DNA of 43,946 bases, from contig JAJPXZ010000127.1 in NCBI GenBank assembly GCA_021205245.1, positions 1-43,946 on the forward strand, given 5' to 3'. This DNA comes from Planctomycetaceae bacterium. GTDB taxonomy: Bacteria; Planctomycetota; SZUA-567. The position numbers and the translations under genes are program-made. The notes beneath the pieces were generated by a model. The model was given only the letters and a program-made list of their open reading frames with translations, ran no database searches and was not told the origin of the DNA. Position 1 is the first letter of the stretch; each line of letters begins with the position of its first letter. Below are positions 7,305 to 14,578 of this stretch, in pieces.

Positions 7305-8039
7305 ATGCGGATAAAAGCGGCGGCGGCAATCCTATGCATGGCGGTTATAGCCTTGACGGCGACGGCAGGCGAGGCGAAGACGGTAACGTTTCAGCACAGC
7401 GTCAACATGGTTGTCGAGTACCCGCAGGTGGGGGTGGAGTCCATAGACCAGCAAGTGCGCGAATGGCTGGAGGAGCGTCTTGCCGAGACGGTGGCCGGTA
7501 TGGCCGGCGTGGCTATCGATCCCGATATGGAAGACGGCGACGACGGCATCACGGTCGAGTACGCGCTGGAGCGGCCGTCGGACCGCGCCCTCAGTGTTGT
7601 TTTCCGTACCTCGTCATTCCCGTTCAAGGCGGCGCATCCGACAGCGCGGACCGACGTCCTTTCCTTCGACCTCAGGAGCGGCGGCCGACTGACCATGGAC
7701 CGAATGTTCCAAAACCCCGATGCAGCCCTTGCGTATATGGCTACCCACGCGCGGGCGCGGATTGCGGAATCACTGGTGCGAACCAACGGCGACCAGATAC
7801 CGGCCGACCTGGCGGATGACGACGATTATTGGTTTGTGGACGGCTTTCAGCCTACGCAGGACAACTATGCGGCTTTGGCGCTGGTGCCTGGCGGGGTTCG
7901 GGTTATTTTCCAACAGTATCAGGTCCTTCCCTACGCTTTCGGCATGCCGACGGTGTTTTTCAGCCTGGACGAACTTGATCCGGCCGGCCCCGATCTCGCC
8001 CTGTGGGAGAACAGCCCCCCGCTCCCTGAGCATAATTAG
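7305..8039 (+). CDS. Secreted DUF3298 / RsiV-like protein
   Basis: The product is 244 aa with an N-terminal signal peptide (AAAAILCMAVIALTATAGEA). The mature part fits the DUF3298/RsiV C-terminal fold: a conserved stretch near SVVFRTSSFPFKAAHPTARTDVLSFDLRSG and RLTMDRMFQN, then WFVDGFQPTQDNYAALALVPGGVRVIFQQYQVLPYAFGMP. In RsiV this domain binds lysozyme; in other proteins it follows a polysaccharide deacetylase. Here it stands alone and is exported, so the ligand is unknown. The start at ATG 7305 has GAGGAGA before it. The gene is divergent from the dtxR operon. The gap to the hemerythrin gene is 89 bp. Confidence 0.7.
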   Translation: MRIKAAAAILCMAVIALTATAGEAKTVTFQHSVNMVVEYPQVGVESIDQQVREWLEERLAETVAGMAGVAIDPDMEDGDDGITVEYALERPSDRALSVVFRTSSFPFKAAHPTARTDVLSFDLRSGGRLTMDRMFQNPDAALAYMATHARARIAESLVRTNGDQIPADLADDDDYWFVDGFQPTQDNYAALALVPGGVRVIFQQYQVLPYAFGMPTVFFSLDELDPAGPDLALWENSPPLPEHN

Positions 8040-8128
8040 TGAAACGGTAACATCACGAAACGGGAACGACCCGGCCCCTTACCCGACAGTCTATGACAGC
8101 CGGCCGTGAGGGTACCGGAGGAAGCGCA

Positions 8129-9304
8129 ATGCTTTGGAGTCCCGTTTACGAAACTGGCGTGCCGATTATGGATAGCCAGCACCAGGAGCTGTTTCGGCAA
8201 ATCGATGTTCTGCTTGACAATCCCGACGAGAGCAAAGTCGGCGATGCCTTGGATTTTCTCGGTAAATACGTTATCCAACACTTTTCCACCGAGGAAGAGT
8301 TGCAGACCCGCAGCAAATATCCCAAATATCCGCAGCACCGCCACATGCACGAAGTGTTTGTCGACACCTACAAGAAATTGCGGAAGCAATACGAAGAGGG
8401 CGGCAACAATCCGCTCCTCCTGATGAAAATCACCCGCACCGCTCTCGACTGGCTGAAAAGCCACATCAAGGTTCACGACAAGGAATTCGCTAAACACTAT
8501 ACCGCGACCCAGGGCGGGGTGCTGGGCGCGGCCCGCACTCCACCTGCCGCACATGACGACAAAAAACCGGTGGGCTCGCTGAACGACCGGCTGGCCCGGA
8601 TGAACGAAAAATCCAAGGATAAGAATGCGGCTGGAACTTTGTCGCCACGCAAGCCGACCCCGGTCCGCTCGACGCCTGCGCGCTCGACTCCAGTCCGGTC
8701 GACCACTGCCGGTAGCACGCCGGTCCGAACGCCTGCGGCTCGTACAACCCCGGCCCGAACCAGGCCGGCCCGTTCCAATCCGATCGGTTCACCGCCAGCC
8801 CGCACGACGCCGTCCAGCCGCACCCCAGCCGTATTGTCCCGGCCGAGCGCGATATCGCGCACGCCCCAGACTGCCAAACCGCTCTCGGCGCGAAACAGCG
8901 ATGATCCCTTCCGCGAAGCGGCAAAACCGGCCGCACCGGCACGCACTACACAGCGGAGCGGGGCTGCGGCCAGACCGGCGCTTTCCGGTGCGGCGGCACC
9001 ACGCGCCGCAACGCCTCGGCCTGCTCCAATCAAGAAGGATGTGCAAAAACAACCATACCCGACCGCAGTCGCCAACCTGGCGGGAAAGCTCCAAAAGACA
9101 GACGCCCGGACCAGCAGGGCCATCTCTTACGCCAGCGGTAAGGTAGATTCGCGCAGCGGCGAAAAGACGCCGTACCGTTCCACCGCCGCGCGACAGTCGA
9201 CCCCGGCCACGCCGCCACGCCCGGTCAAGGCCCTTGCGTTAGGCACGAAAAAACCCGCCGGCCCGGCGGGTAATTACACGATCCCGAAGCGGACTCGGTA
9301 TTAA
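8129..9304 (+). CDS. Bacteriohemerythrin with long basic Pro/Thr/Ser/Ala tail
   Basis: The product is 391 aa. Residues 1-127 are a complete hemerythrin domain with all diiron ligands in place: His18, His51 with Glu55 (HFSTE), His70 and His74 (HRHMH), His112 and Asp117 (HIKVHD). Such proteins bind O2 or act as oxygen or iron sensors. The remaining 260 residues are low-complexity and predicted disordered, rich in Arg, Pro, Thr, Ser and Ala, with repeats of the type R-S/T-T-P-x-R between about 175 and 230. Ordinary bacteriohemerythrins end near residue 135. GGAGGAAG precedes ATG 8129. The tail keeps one frame and is free of stops, so it seems to be real coding sequence. It may bind nucleic acid or polyanions; this is inference. 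Confidence 0.85.
   Translation: MLWSPVYETGVPIMDSQHQELFRQIDVLLDNPDESKVGDALDFLGKYVIQHFSTEEELQTRSKYPKYPQHRHMHEVFVDTYKKLRKQYEEGGNNPLLLMKITRTALDWLKSHIKVHDKEFAKHYTATQGGVLGAARTPPAAHDDKKPVGSLNDRLARMNEKSKDKNAAGTLSPRKPTPVRSTPARSTPVRSTTAGSTPVRTPAARTTPARTRPARSNPIGSPPARTTPSSRTPAVLSRPSAISRTPQTAKPLSARNSDDPFREAAKPAAPARTTQRSGAAARPALSGAAAPRAATPRPAPIKKDVQKQPYPTAVANLAGKLQKTDARTSRAISYASGKVDSRSGEKTPYRSTAARQSTPATPPRPVKALALGTKKPAGPAGNYTIPKRTRY
9248..9270 (-). terminator. Terminator for the pyrophosphatase transcript, inside the opposite gene
   Basis: The stem CCCGCC/GGCGGG (extendable to CCCGCCGG/CCGGCGGG) is followed on the minus strand by six T (A-run 9248-9253). It lies within the last codons of the plus-strand hemerythrin gene and about 180 bases past the end of the convergent pyrophosphatase gene. 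Confidence 0.5.
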
Positions 9305-9309
9305 GGCTC

Positions 9310-9440
9310 ATTCATAATTCATAGTTCACAATGCACAATCAAGATGTAATGTATCAATGCACAATTCGCCGGAAAACATTGACCCATTACTCATTGCATA
9401 ATCATTGTGAATTGTGAATTATGAATTGTGCATTGTGAAT
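9310..9440. repeat. AT-rich intergenic hairpin element, copy 1
   Basis: The left arm (9310-9339: ATTCATAATTCATAGTTC then ACAATGCACAAT) and right arm (9404-9440, built from ATTGTGAATT and ATGAATTGTG units) are inverted copies of each other and could fold into one long hairpin. The element fills the gap between two convergent genes. It matches 17773-17904, including TAATCATTGTGAATT and ATTGTGCATTG, and has partial copies at 20871 and 33622. Confidence 0.75.
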
Positions 9441-9450
9441 TCCCGGTTCC

Positions 9451-11166
9451 TTATTCCGCCACAAATTCCTCAATAAGCTCCGACAAAATCGGCATCACCT
9501 GCTTTTTCCGAGACACCACCCCGCGCATCTCATACACCGAATCCTCATACTGCGGCAGGGTGATGCACGGCAGGAATTTCTCGTCCGCCGATATCACCAG
9601 CAAGCTGGACAGGATGGTGATATCCGTCACCAGCAGCGCCGAGAATAACCTGCCCGAGCCGCGCCGTTCCGCTTCCAAACAGGCGATAAACTCGGCCTTG
9701 CGGTCCAGCACCTCGTGCGGATCCTCCACCTCAATCTGGCTGACCGTGAAGGTAACATCCAGCTCGGCGTATTCCTTCATGTCCTGGTGGATAAGCTCCT
9801 TTGCCGTGCGGCCGCTGATCTTGCTGGCGGCGGCGATGAGTTCCTTCCCCAATGCGGCGATGTCGTGGTTGGTGATGTTCGCGAGATACTCCGCCATGGC
9901 GATGTCTGTCTGGGTGGTGGTGGCGGACTGGAGAATAAGCGTATCCGCCAGGATGCCGCAGAGAAGAATCGACGCCATCGCTTCGCTCAGCGGCACCCGC
10001 CGTTCCTGGTAGAGCTCGGCGACTATGGTGCAGGTCGCTCCCACCGGTTTGTTGATAAAGGTGATGGGGTTCCGGGTGGGCGGATTGCCGAGCCGGTGGT
10101 GGTCGATAATCTCCAGAATGCGGTAGTTCTCTATCCCTTCCACCGCCTGCGACTGCTCGTTGTGATCCACCATGATGATTTCGATATTCGGCGCGCGGAA
10201 GATGTCGGACTCGGTAATGACCCCGACCACCTTACCTGAATCGTCGACCACGGGCAGTGATTTGCCCGGCGCGTCCGACAGGAGCGGCGCGATTTTCCGC
10301 ACCGCGTCGCGGCGGTTGACCGGACGCAGTTCGGTTGTCGACATCGCCGACACCGGCACCGAATAGATGATGAGGAGGGTGGTCGTCGACGTGTCGTAGG
10401 GGGACGAGAGGATTGATACTCCCTTCCGCTGCGCCTCCTCCCGCAGGGCGCGGTCGACGATGTTGCCGTTGGTGACAATGAGGAGCCGCACCCCTTCCTC
10501 CACCGAGTGGCGGATGACGTCGACCCGGTCGCCGGAGATGACGATGGTGTTGGCCGGGACGTGGCTGGAAAGAATCTGCTTGAAGGTGTCGAATTCCGAC
10601 GCCGCCACCACGATGGGGCTTTTGCGGATTTCGGACGAATTCGCCAGCACCAGCGCCTGGGCGTGCAGGACGCCGGCGATGAGATCGACCGACGACTGGA
10701 TTGCCGTCTTCTGGGTCGGGTTGTTCACCGCCACCAGTCGTTCGGCGACAAAGCCGTAGTGGAGGAGCGAGTGGTAGCAGCCTTCGTCGTCGACGACAGG
10801 CAGGGCCTGCATGCCGGTGGCGCGCATGGCCGACATGGCGTCCCAGAGCGAGACGTCGGTGGTCACCGCCTGGGCGCGGTGGTTGTCGTAATAGTCCACG
10901 CGCGGGATCAGGTCTGGCAGGAATTCGGGCAGCGGCACGCCGAAGCGCTCGAAAATGTATTCGGTCTGCGGCGTGGTGTTGCCGGCCCGCGCGGCGCGGA
11001 CGTTCGATTGACCCAAGGCCCGTTTCAACGCGGCGTAGGCGGCGGCGGAGACGCACGAATCGGTGTCCGGGTTGCGGTGGCCGATGACGTAGATAATCGA
11101 ATCTTCCTTCGGGGCGACAAAGCGCCGTTCCGAGGCGCGGTGTTTGACCAATGTGTTGCTGCTCAT
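9451..11166 (-). CDS. Manganese-dependent family II inorganic pyrophosphatase with CBS and DRTGG domains
   Basis: The product is 571 aa, about 250 longer than a simple family II enzyme. It hydrolyses pyrophosphate to phosphate. The DHH-superfamily motifs are present: GHRNPDTDS (His30, Asp34, Asp36) and DHH (355-357), with a C-terminal DHHA2-like domain ending SRKKQVMPILSEL. Between them lies a regulatory insert of two CBS halves (ALPVVDDEGCYHSLL... and SLPVVDDSGKVVGVITESDI) around a DRTGG-like region (STTTLLIIY). In characterised CBS-PPases these bind adenine nucleotides, and diadenosine polyphosphates when DRTGG is present. The start is ATG 11166, overlapping the kdsA stop (ATGA) with GGAGAAAA upstream, so it is translationally coupled to kdsA. 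A longer frame to 11301 runs inside kdsA and was not used. Confidence 0.92.
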   Translation of the reverse strand: MSSNTLVKHRASERRFVAPKEDSIIYVIGHRNPDTDSCVSAAAYAALKRALGQSNVRAARAGNTTPQTEYIFERFGVPLPEFLPDLIPRVDYYDNHRAQAVTTDVSLWDAMSAMRATGMQALPVVDDEGCYHSLLHYGFVAERLVAVNNPTQKTAIQSSVDLIAGVLHAQALVLANSSEIRKSPIVVAASEFDTFKQILSSHVPANTIVISGDRVDVIRHSVEEGVRLLIVTNGNIVDRALREEAQRKGVSILSSPYDTSTTTLLIIYSVPVSAMSTTELRPVNRRDAVRKIAPLLSDAPGKSLPVVDDSGKVVGVITESDIFRAPNIEIIMVDHNEQSQAVEGIENYRILEIIDHHRLGNPPTRNPITFINKPVGATCTIVAELYQERRVPLSEAMASILLCGILADTLILQSATTTQTDIAMAEYLANITNHDIAALGKELIAAASKISGRTAKELIHQDMKEYAELDVTFTVSQIEVEDPHEVLDRKAEFIACLEAERRGSGRLFSALLVTDITILSSLLVISADEKFLPCITLPQYEDSVYEMRGVVSRKKQVMPILSELIEEFVAE

Positions 11167-12041
11167 GCCTGTTTTTCTCCACTGATGTCGTGTGTAGCGC
11201 GTGTTTCGCCGATGTCGGATTTCGCCACCCGGTCGAGCGCGACCAGGGTCTGGAGAAGGCTGGGGATATCGTCCAGGGCGATCATGTTGGGGCCGTCGCA
11301 CTTGGCCTGTTCCGGGTCGTCGTGAATTTCCATAAACACCCCGTCCACCCCTGCCGCCACAGCGGCGCGGGCGAGGACGCGTGCCATGGCCCTGTCGCCA
11401 CCGGAGGATGTCCCCTGGCCGCCGGGCAATTGCACGCTGTGGGTGGCGTCGAAGACGACCGGTTTCCCGGTGGCGCGCATTATGGGCAAGGCGCGCATGT
11501 CCGAGACGAGGTTATTGTAACCGAAGGACGCGCCCCGGTCGGTCAGGATGACGTCGTCGTTCCCGGTCGAGGCAACCTTGCCGACCGCGTTGGCCATGTC
11601 CCACGGAGCCATGAACTGGCCTTTTTTGATGTTGACCGGCTTTCCCGTTTTGCCGGCGGCAATGAGGAAATCGGTCTGGCGGCACAGGAAGGCGGGAATC
11701 TGGATAACGTCCAGCACCTCGGCGGCGGCGGGGATTTCCTCCTCCTTATGCACGTCGGAGAGGATGGGGACATGGAGGTCACGCTTGATTTCCTTAAGGA
11801 TTCGAAGCCCCTCCCGCAGGCCGGGGCCACGGAAGTTGTTGACGCTGGAGCGGTTGGCCTTGTCGTAGGAGGCCTTGAAAACATAAGGGACACCCGCGTC
11901 CGAGGCTATCCGGGCCAGGCGCTCGGCCATGCTTCGCGCATGGCTTTCCGATTCGATGACGCAGGGGCCGCCGATGAGGACCAGCGGACCGCCGCCGCCG
12001 ATTTCAACCGCTCCCAAACGGATGCGGCGCGTTTGGCTCAT
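11163..12041 (-). CDS. kdsA: 3-deoxy-8-phosphooctulonate synthase
   Basis: The product is 292 aa, standard length. It condenses phosphoenolpyruvate and arabinose-5-phosphate to Kdo-8-phosphate, the precursor of the Kdo sugar in LPS. Diagnostic stretches are FKASYDKANRSS, DVHKEEE, QIPAFLCRQTDFL and FDATHSVQLPGG. The N-terminal GGPCVIES has Cys27 where the E. coli enzyme has Asn, which places it in the metal-dependent class typified by Aquifex. GGAGTTAC precedes ATG 12041. The gene is followed by and overlaps the pyrophosphatase gene; removing pyrophosphate would help the later CMP-Kdo activation step, which is an inference. The other Kdo genes are not in the window. Confidence 0.96.
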   Translation of the reverse strand: MSQTRRIRLGAVEIGGGGPLVLIGGPCVIESESHARSMAERLARIASDAGVPYVFKASYDKANRSSVNNFRGPGLREGLRILKEIKRDLHVPILSDVHKEEEIPAAAEVLDVIQIPAFLCRQTDFLIAAGKTGKPVNIKKGQFMAPWDMANAVGKVASTGNDDVILTDRGASFGYNNLVSDMRALPIMRATGKPVVFDATHSVQLPGGQGTSSGGDRAMARVLARAAVAAGVDGVFMEIHDDPEQAKCDGPNMIALDDIPSLLQTLVALDRVAKSDIGETRATHDISGEKQA

Positions 12042-12149
12042 TTCGTAACTCCTTTGGAATCAAGATGTAGGAATTATTGTAGAAGATAACTGTACAAAAA
12101 AGCGATTTACGGTAACAAATCCCGGCAGTCGGGTACTGATAAAGTGTAA

Positions 12150-12171
12150 GCGGTGTTCAGCAAAACACCGC
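12150..12171. repeat. Hairpin in the kdsA/Spy-like divergent spacer
   Basis: GCGGTGTT and AACACCGC pair around a 6-nt loop (CAGCAA). There is no T-tract. The role is unknown; an operator for the Spy-like gene is possible. Otherwise the 200-bp spacer shows no gene. Confidence 0.3.
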
Positions 12172-12245
12172 ACCCGGACCGGTCCAAGTATACGTAAACG
12201 ATGGAATTGTTGCATCACCCTACATCAAAATCTCAGGAGAACGCC

Positions 12246-12941
12246 ATGTTCAGGAAATACACCCCCTTTGTTGCCGCCCTCGCTCTCGCCTTGACGTTGC
12301 AGACCGCCTACGCCGGCGAAAAGTCTCGTCGGGACGACGCGCCGCCTCCCCCGCGCCAAGGCCGCGAATTCGGTCCTCGCGACGGCCGTCCCGGTCCCCG
12401 CGAAGGTCGTGGTCCTCGTGAAGGCCGTCCCGATCGCGGTCGCGATTTTGGTTCCCGCGACCATTGGGGCAGGGGTCATGGCCGAGGCATGGGCATGATG
12501 GGCCACGGCATGGTCGGGCCGCGCTTTATGGACGATCTCGAATTGACCGACGCCCAGAAGACGCAGATGGTCGACGCCATGACCGCCACTTTCCGCGAAG
12601 GCCTGCTGGCCCGCATGGAGATGGCCGAAGCCCGCAAGGCGCTCCGCGACCTGCGCGAGAATGAAACGCCCGACTCGGACGCCATCATAGCCGCCAACGA
12701 GGCGATGGGCACCGCCAAGGGCAAGATGGACGCTCTCGGCATCAAGGCGAAACAGCAGTTCGACGCCATTCTCACCCCCGAGCAGCGCGCGAAGCTGGAC
12801 GAGCGTCGGGAAGGGTGGAAGAATGAATGGCGCGACAACGACGACGATAACGACGACGAAGATGGTCCGCGCGAAGGCAGGTTCGGCCCCCGTCACGGCC
12901 GTCGCGGTCCCGGCCCCCGTAGCCCGAAGGGCTGCTGGTAA
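12246..12941 (+). CDS. Spy/CpxP-family periplasmic protein
   Basis: The product is 231 aa. The signal peptide is clear (FVAALALALTLQTAYA, cleavage after residue 23). A Gly/Arg/Asp/Pro-rich low-complexity stretch (about 27-95, repeated GPREGRP-type units) precedes a helical Spy/LTXXQ domain with two LTxxQ motifs: LTDAQ near 100-104 and LTPEQ near 176-180. The tail is acidic (DNDDDNDDED), then Arg/Gly-rich. Spy and CpxP are chaperones and stress sensors of the envelope; ZraP relatives bind metals. GGAGAAC precedes ATG 12246. The next genes are an ECF sigma factor and a membrane protein with a related architecture, so this may be a target or a signal-buffering member of that system. Confidence 0.75.
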   Translation: MFRKYTPFVAALALALTLQTAYAGEKSRRDDAPPPPRQGREFGPRDGRPGPREGRGPREGRPDRGRDFGSRDHWGRGHGRGMGMMGHGMVGPRFMDDLELTDAQKTQMVDAMTATFREGLLARMEMAEARKALRDLRENETPDSDAIIAANEAMGTAKGKMDALGIKAKQQFDAILTPEQRAKLDERREGWKNEWRDNDDDNDDEDGPREGRFGPRHGRRGPGPRSPKGCW

Positions 12942-12975
12942 CCGGAGATAGTCCTCTGAATTACAAGGAGAAGCG

Positions 12976-13003
12976 TTGCAAGGCAGGCTCTTGCCCCTAT
13001 AAT
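12976..13003 (+). promoter_or_regulatory. Sigma70-type promoter of the ECF sigma operon
   Basis: TTGCAA (12976-12981), a 16-bp spacer and a perfect TATAAT (12998-13003). An inverted repeat, GCAAG-N7-CTTGC (12978-12994), spans the -35 and spacer and could be an operator. Transcription would begin near 13010. Confidence 0.6.
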
Positions 13004-13095
13004 AAAGGATGGTCGGCGGCGCCGCATTTGCGCGGCGTCGCCGTGCCGCCTCCCTCCCGGCGTGGCCGGGCGACGGCGGCCCGACTCCATCCTTT
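13004..13095 (+). promoter_or_regulatory. Structured leader of the ECF sigma operon
   Basis: AAAGGATGG-TCGG (13004-13016) pairs with CCGA-CT-CCATCCTTT (13081-13095), enclosing a very GC-rich inner hairpin (GGCGGCGCCGC with GCGGCGTCGCC, 13015-13042). The leader ends 27 bases before the sigma ATG. There is no T-tract. It may gate translation; no known riboswitch class was recognised. Confidence 0.45.
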
Positions 13096-13122
13096 GGCGG
13101 CGCGGTAGCGTCCGGGGCTGTT

Positions 13123-13701
13123 ATGCAAGAAGCCGATGCACAAGACCTTGCCGACGTGGCCGCGACCCTGGATGGGGACAAGGACGCGTTTGCGGGTATT
13201 GTCGAGCGCCATAGCGTCGCGGTGCAAAAGCAGATGCGCAACTTCACCCGCGATGCGCTGCTGGCCGAGGAGTTGGCCCAGGACGTGTTTGTGGAAGCGT
13301 ATCTGGGGTTGGCCAAATTCAGGGGCGACGCGCCGTTCCGGCACTGGCTGGCCCGTATCGCCACCCTGACCGGCTATGGATTTTGGAAAAAACGCGACAA
13401 GGAAAAGATCAAAGTCCCGCTTCACGAAAATATGGAATTGGTCCGGGAGGAAGACGCCGCCCCCGGCAACCCGGACGAGGCGGCCAAGCTGCTCTTCGAT
13501 CTCCTGGCCACTCTTCCGGCGGACGACCGCATGGCGATGACATTGATGTACCTGGAAAACCTTGGGCAGGAAGAGATTGCCGAACGCATGGGGTGGACCA
13601 GGGTTATGGTTGCGGTACGGTTGTACCGGGCCAAACAGAAGTTACGAAAACTGGGCGACAAGGAGCCCTGGAAAGGACGGTTGGAATGGATGCTTTCTTA
13701 G
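13123..13701 (+). CDS. ECF-type RNA polymerase sigma factor
   Basis: The product is 192 aa. The sigma2 region is seen as ...DGDKDAFAGIVERHSVAVQKQMRNFTRDALLAEELAQDVFVEAYLGLAKFRGDAPFRHWLARIATLTGYGFWKK, where DALLAEELAQDVFVEAY matches the canonical core-binding DAEDLVQEVFLKAY-type helix. Sigma4 is seen as LLATLPADDRMAMTLMYLENLGQEEIAERMGWTRVMVAVRLYRAKQKLRKL. I chose ATG 13123; the frame is open upstream but the added residues are encoded by the structured GC-rich leader. The Shine-Dalgarno is weak. The stop overlaps the next gene by 16 bases. Gene order and sizes (sigma, one-TM small protein, one-TM sensor-like protein) resemble CnrH-CnrY-CnrX-type systems. Confidence 0.88.
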   Translation: MQEADAQDLADVAATLDGDKDAFAGIVERHSVAVQKQMRNFTRDALLAEELAQDVFVEAYLGLAKFRGDAPFRHWLARIATLTGYGFWKKRDKEKIKVPLHENMELVREEDAAPGNPDEAAKLLFDLLATLPADDRMAMTLMYLENLGQEEIAERMGWTRVMVAVRLYRAKQKLRKLGDKEPWKGRLEWMLS

Positions 13702-13967
13702 AAAAACTGGATCGTCTCGCCTCGATGGCCAGGCAGCAGTCCGTTCCCCGGCCCCTGGACGGCGATGGTGTCATGGCGCGCATTCGCGGGCTGGAGCTGG
13801 AGGTCGCCGGGGTGTTGTCGCTGCCGCTCCGTTTTTACGCCGGCGGCGTTGCCGCGGCTGCGGCGTTGGCGATAGCCGTCACCCTCTTCGCCGCCACGGC
13901 ATGGACTGAAATGTCCAATCCCCTTACCGCCATCGACACATTGGTCGACGTGATGGATATGTTATGA
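13686..13967 (+). CDS. Small single-TM protein, probable anti-sigma factor
   Basis: The product is 93 aa, starting inside the end of the sigma gene (16-base overlap, GGACGGTTGGA before ATG 13686). Residues 1-45 are cytoplasmic and helical with an Arg/Glu pattern; residues about 52-73 form one TM helix (YAGGVAAAAALAIAVTLFAATAW); a short tail lies outside. No known family motif (such as the HxxxCxxC zinc anti-sigma motif) is present. Position, overlap and size match small anti-sigma factors of the CnrY type, which hold the sigma factor by a short N-terminal helix. The function is inferred from context. Confidence 0.6.
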   Translation: MDAFLEKLDRLASMARQQSVPRPLDGDGVMARIRGLELEVAGVLSLPLRFYAGGVAAAAALAIAVTLFAATAWTEMSNPLTAIDTLVDVMDML

Positions 13968-14467
13968 CCGATCATACCCTGAAACAGGCCTCCGACTCCC
14001 AGAGGGTCATCGTCAGCCATCATGCCGCGCGCGAGAAAAAGCGCTACACCAAGGCTATTCTGCTCCTGCTGGTGGCGGTGCTGGCGGGTGTGGTCATCGG
14101 CGTCGGCGGTACACTGGTGTATATCAAGAACAAGTTCCACCGCCGCCCCCCGTCCCCCGATGCGTTGGCGGAGATGATAAAGAAAAATATTCACGAGGCC
14201 GTCACCCTGCAAGCGGGCGAAGACGACCGCATCAGGGACATTATTGACGAACACATGAGCGAAGTCGACACCATGCGCCGCGCCACATTTCGCGAGTTCC
14301 GTACGGTTATGGACAGGATGAACGTTCAGATTGCCGAAGTCCTTGGCCCGGAACGCTATGCGATATGGGAAAAGGAACGGGAACGCCGTTTCGGTAAACG
14401 TAAACCACCGCCGCCGCCCCACGAACGGCGCAACAAGCGTCACGATCGTCAGCCCCCGGCCCAATGA
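13964..14467 (+). CDS. Single-TM periplasmic protein, CnrX/CpxP-like sensor candidate
   Basis: The product is 167 aa. Its ATG overlaps the previous stop (ATGA at 13964-13967). A cytoplasmic segment of 30 residues, one TM helix (about 31-53) and a periplasmic all-helical domain (AEMIKKNIHEAVTLQAGEDDRIRDIIDEHMSEVDTMRRATFREFRTVMDRMNVQIAEVLGPERYAIWEKE) follow. The last part, with its L(G/T)PER/EQR-type turn, is typical of Spy/CpxP/CnrX four-helix hairpins. The C-terminus is basic and Pro-rich (KRKPPPPPHERRNKRHDRQPPAQ). Few His residues and no HxxxH pattern argue against copying CnrX metal sensing exactly. It is the likely third member of the sigma regulatory unit. Confidence 0.6.
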   Translation: MTDHTLKQASDSQRVIVSHHAAREKKRYTKAILLLLVAVLAGVVIGVGGTLVYIKNKFHRRPPSPDALAEMIKKNIHEAVTLQAGEDDRIRDIIDEHMSEVDTMRRATFREFRTVMDRMNVQIAEVLGPERYAIWEKERERRFGKRKPPPPPHERRNKRHDRQPPAQ

Positions 14468-14529
14468 AAAAGCGGTGGCCGCGAAGTTTTTCTTCCCCGG
14501 CGCGACAGTATGTGTAGAATCTCTCTCGT

Positions 14530-14557
14530 CCCCACCCACTTACCGGGTGGGGCTTTT
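14530..14557 (+). terminator. Intrinsic terminator after the sigma operon
   Basis: CCCCACCC (14530-14537), a 7-nt loop, GGGTGGGG (14545-14552), then C and four T. It separates the three-gene sigma operon from the protease gene, whose ATG is 22 bases further on. It could also act as an attenuator if transcription starts upstream. Confidence 0.7.
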
Positions 14558-14578
14558 ACTTCGTCCCCTGGGGAATCG

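Noticed and set aside
12941-13122. tRNA or small-RNA gene suggested by the hairpins
   Set aside because: No cloverleaf, anticodon arm or CCA-like end can be drawn; the structure fits a leader better.
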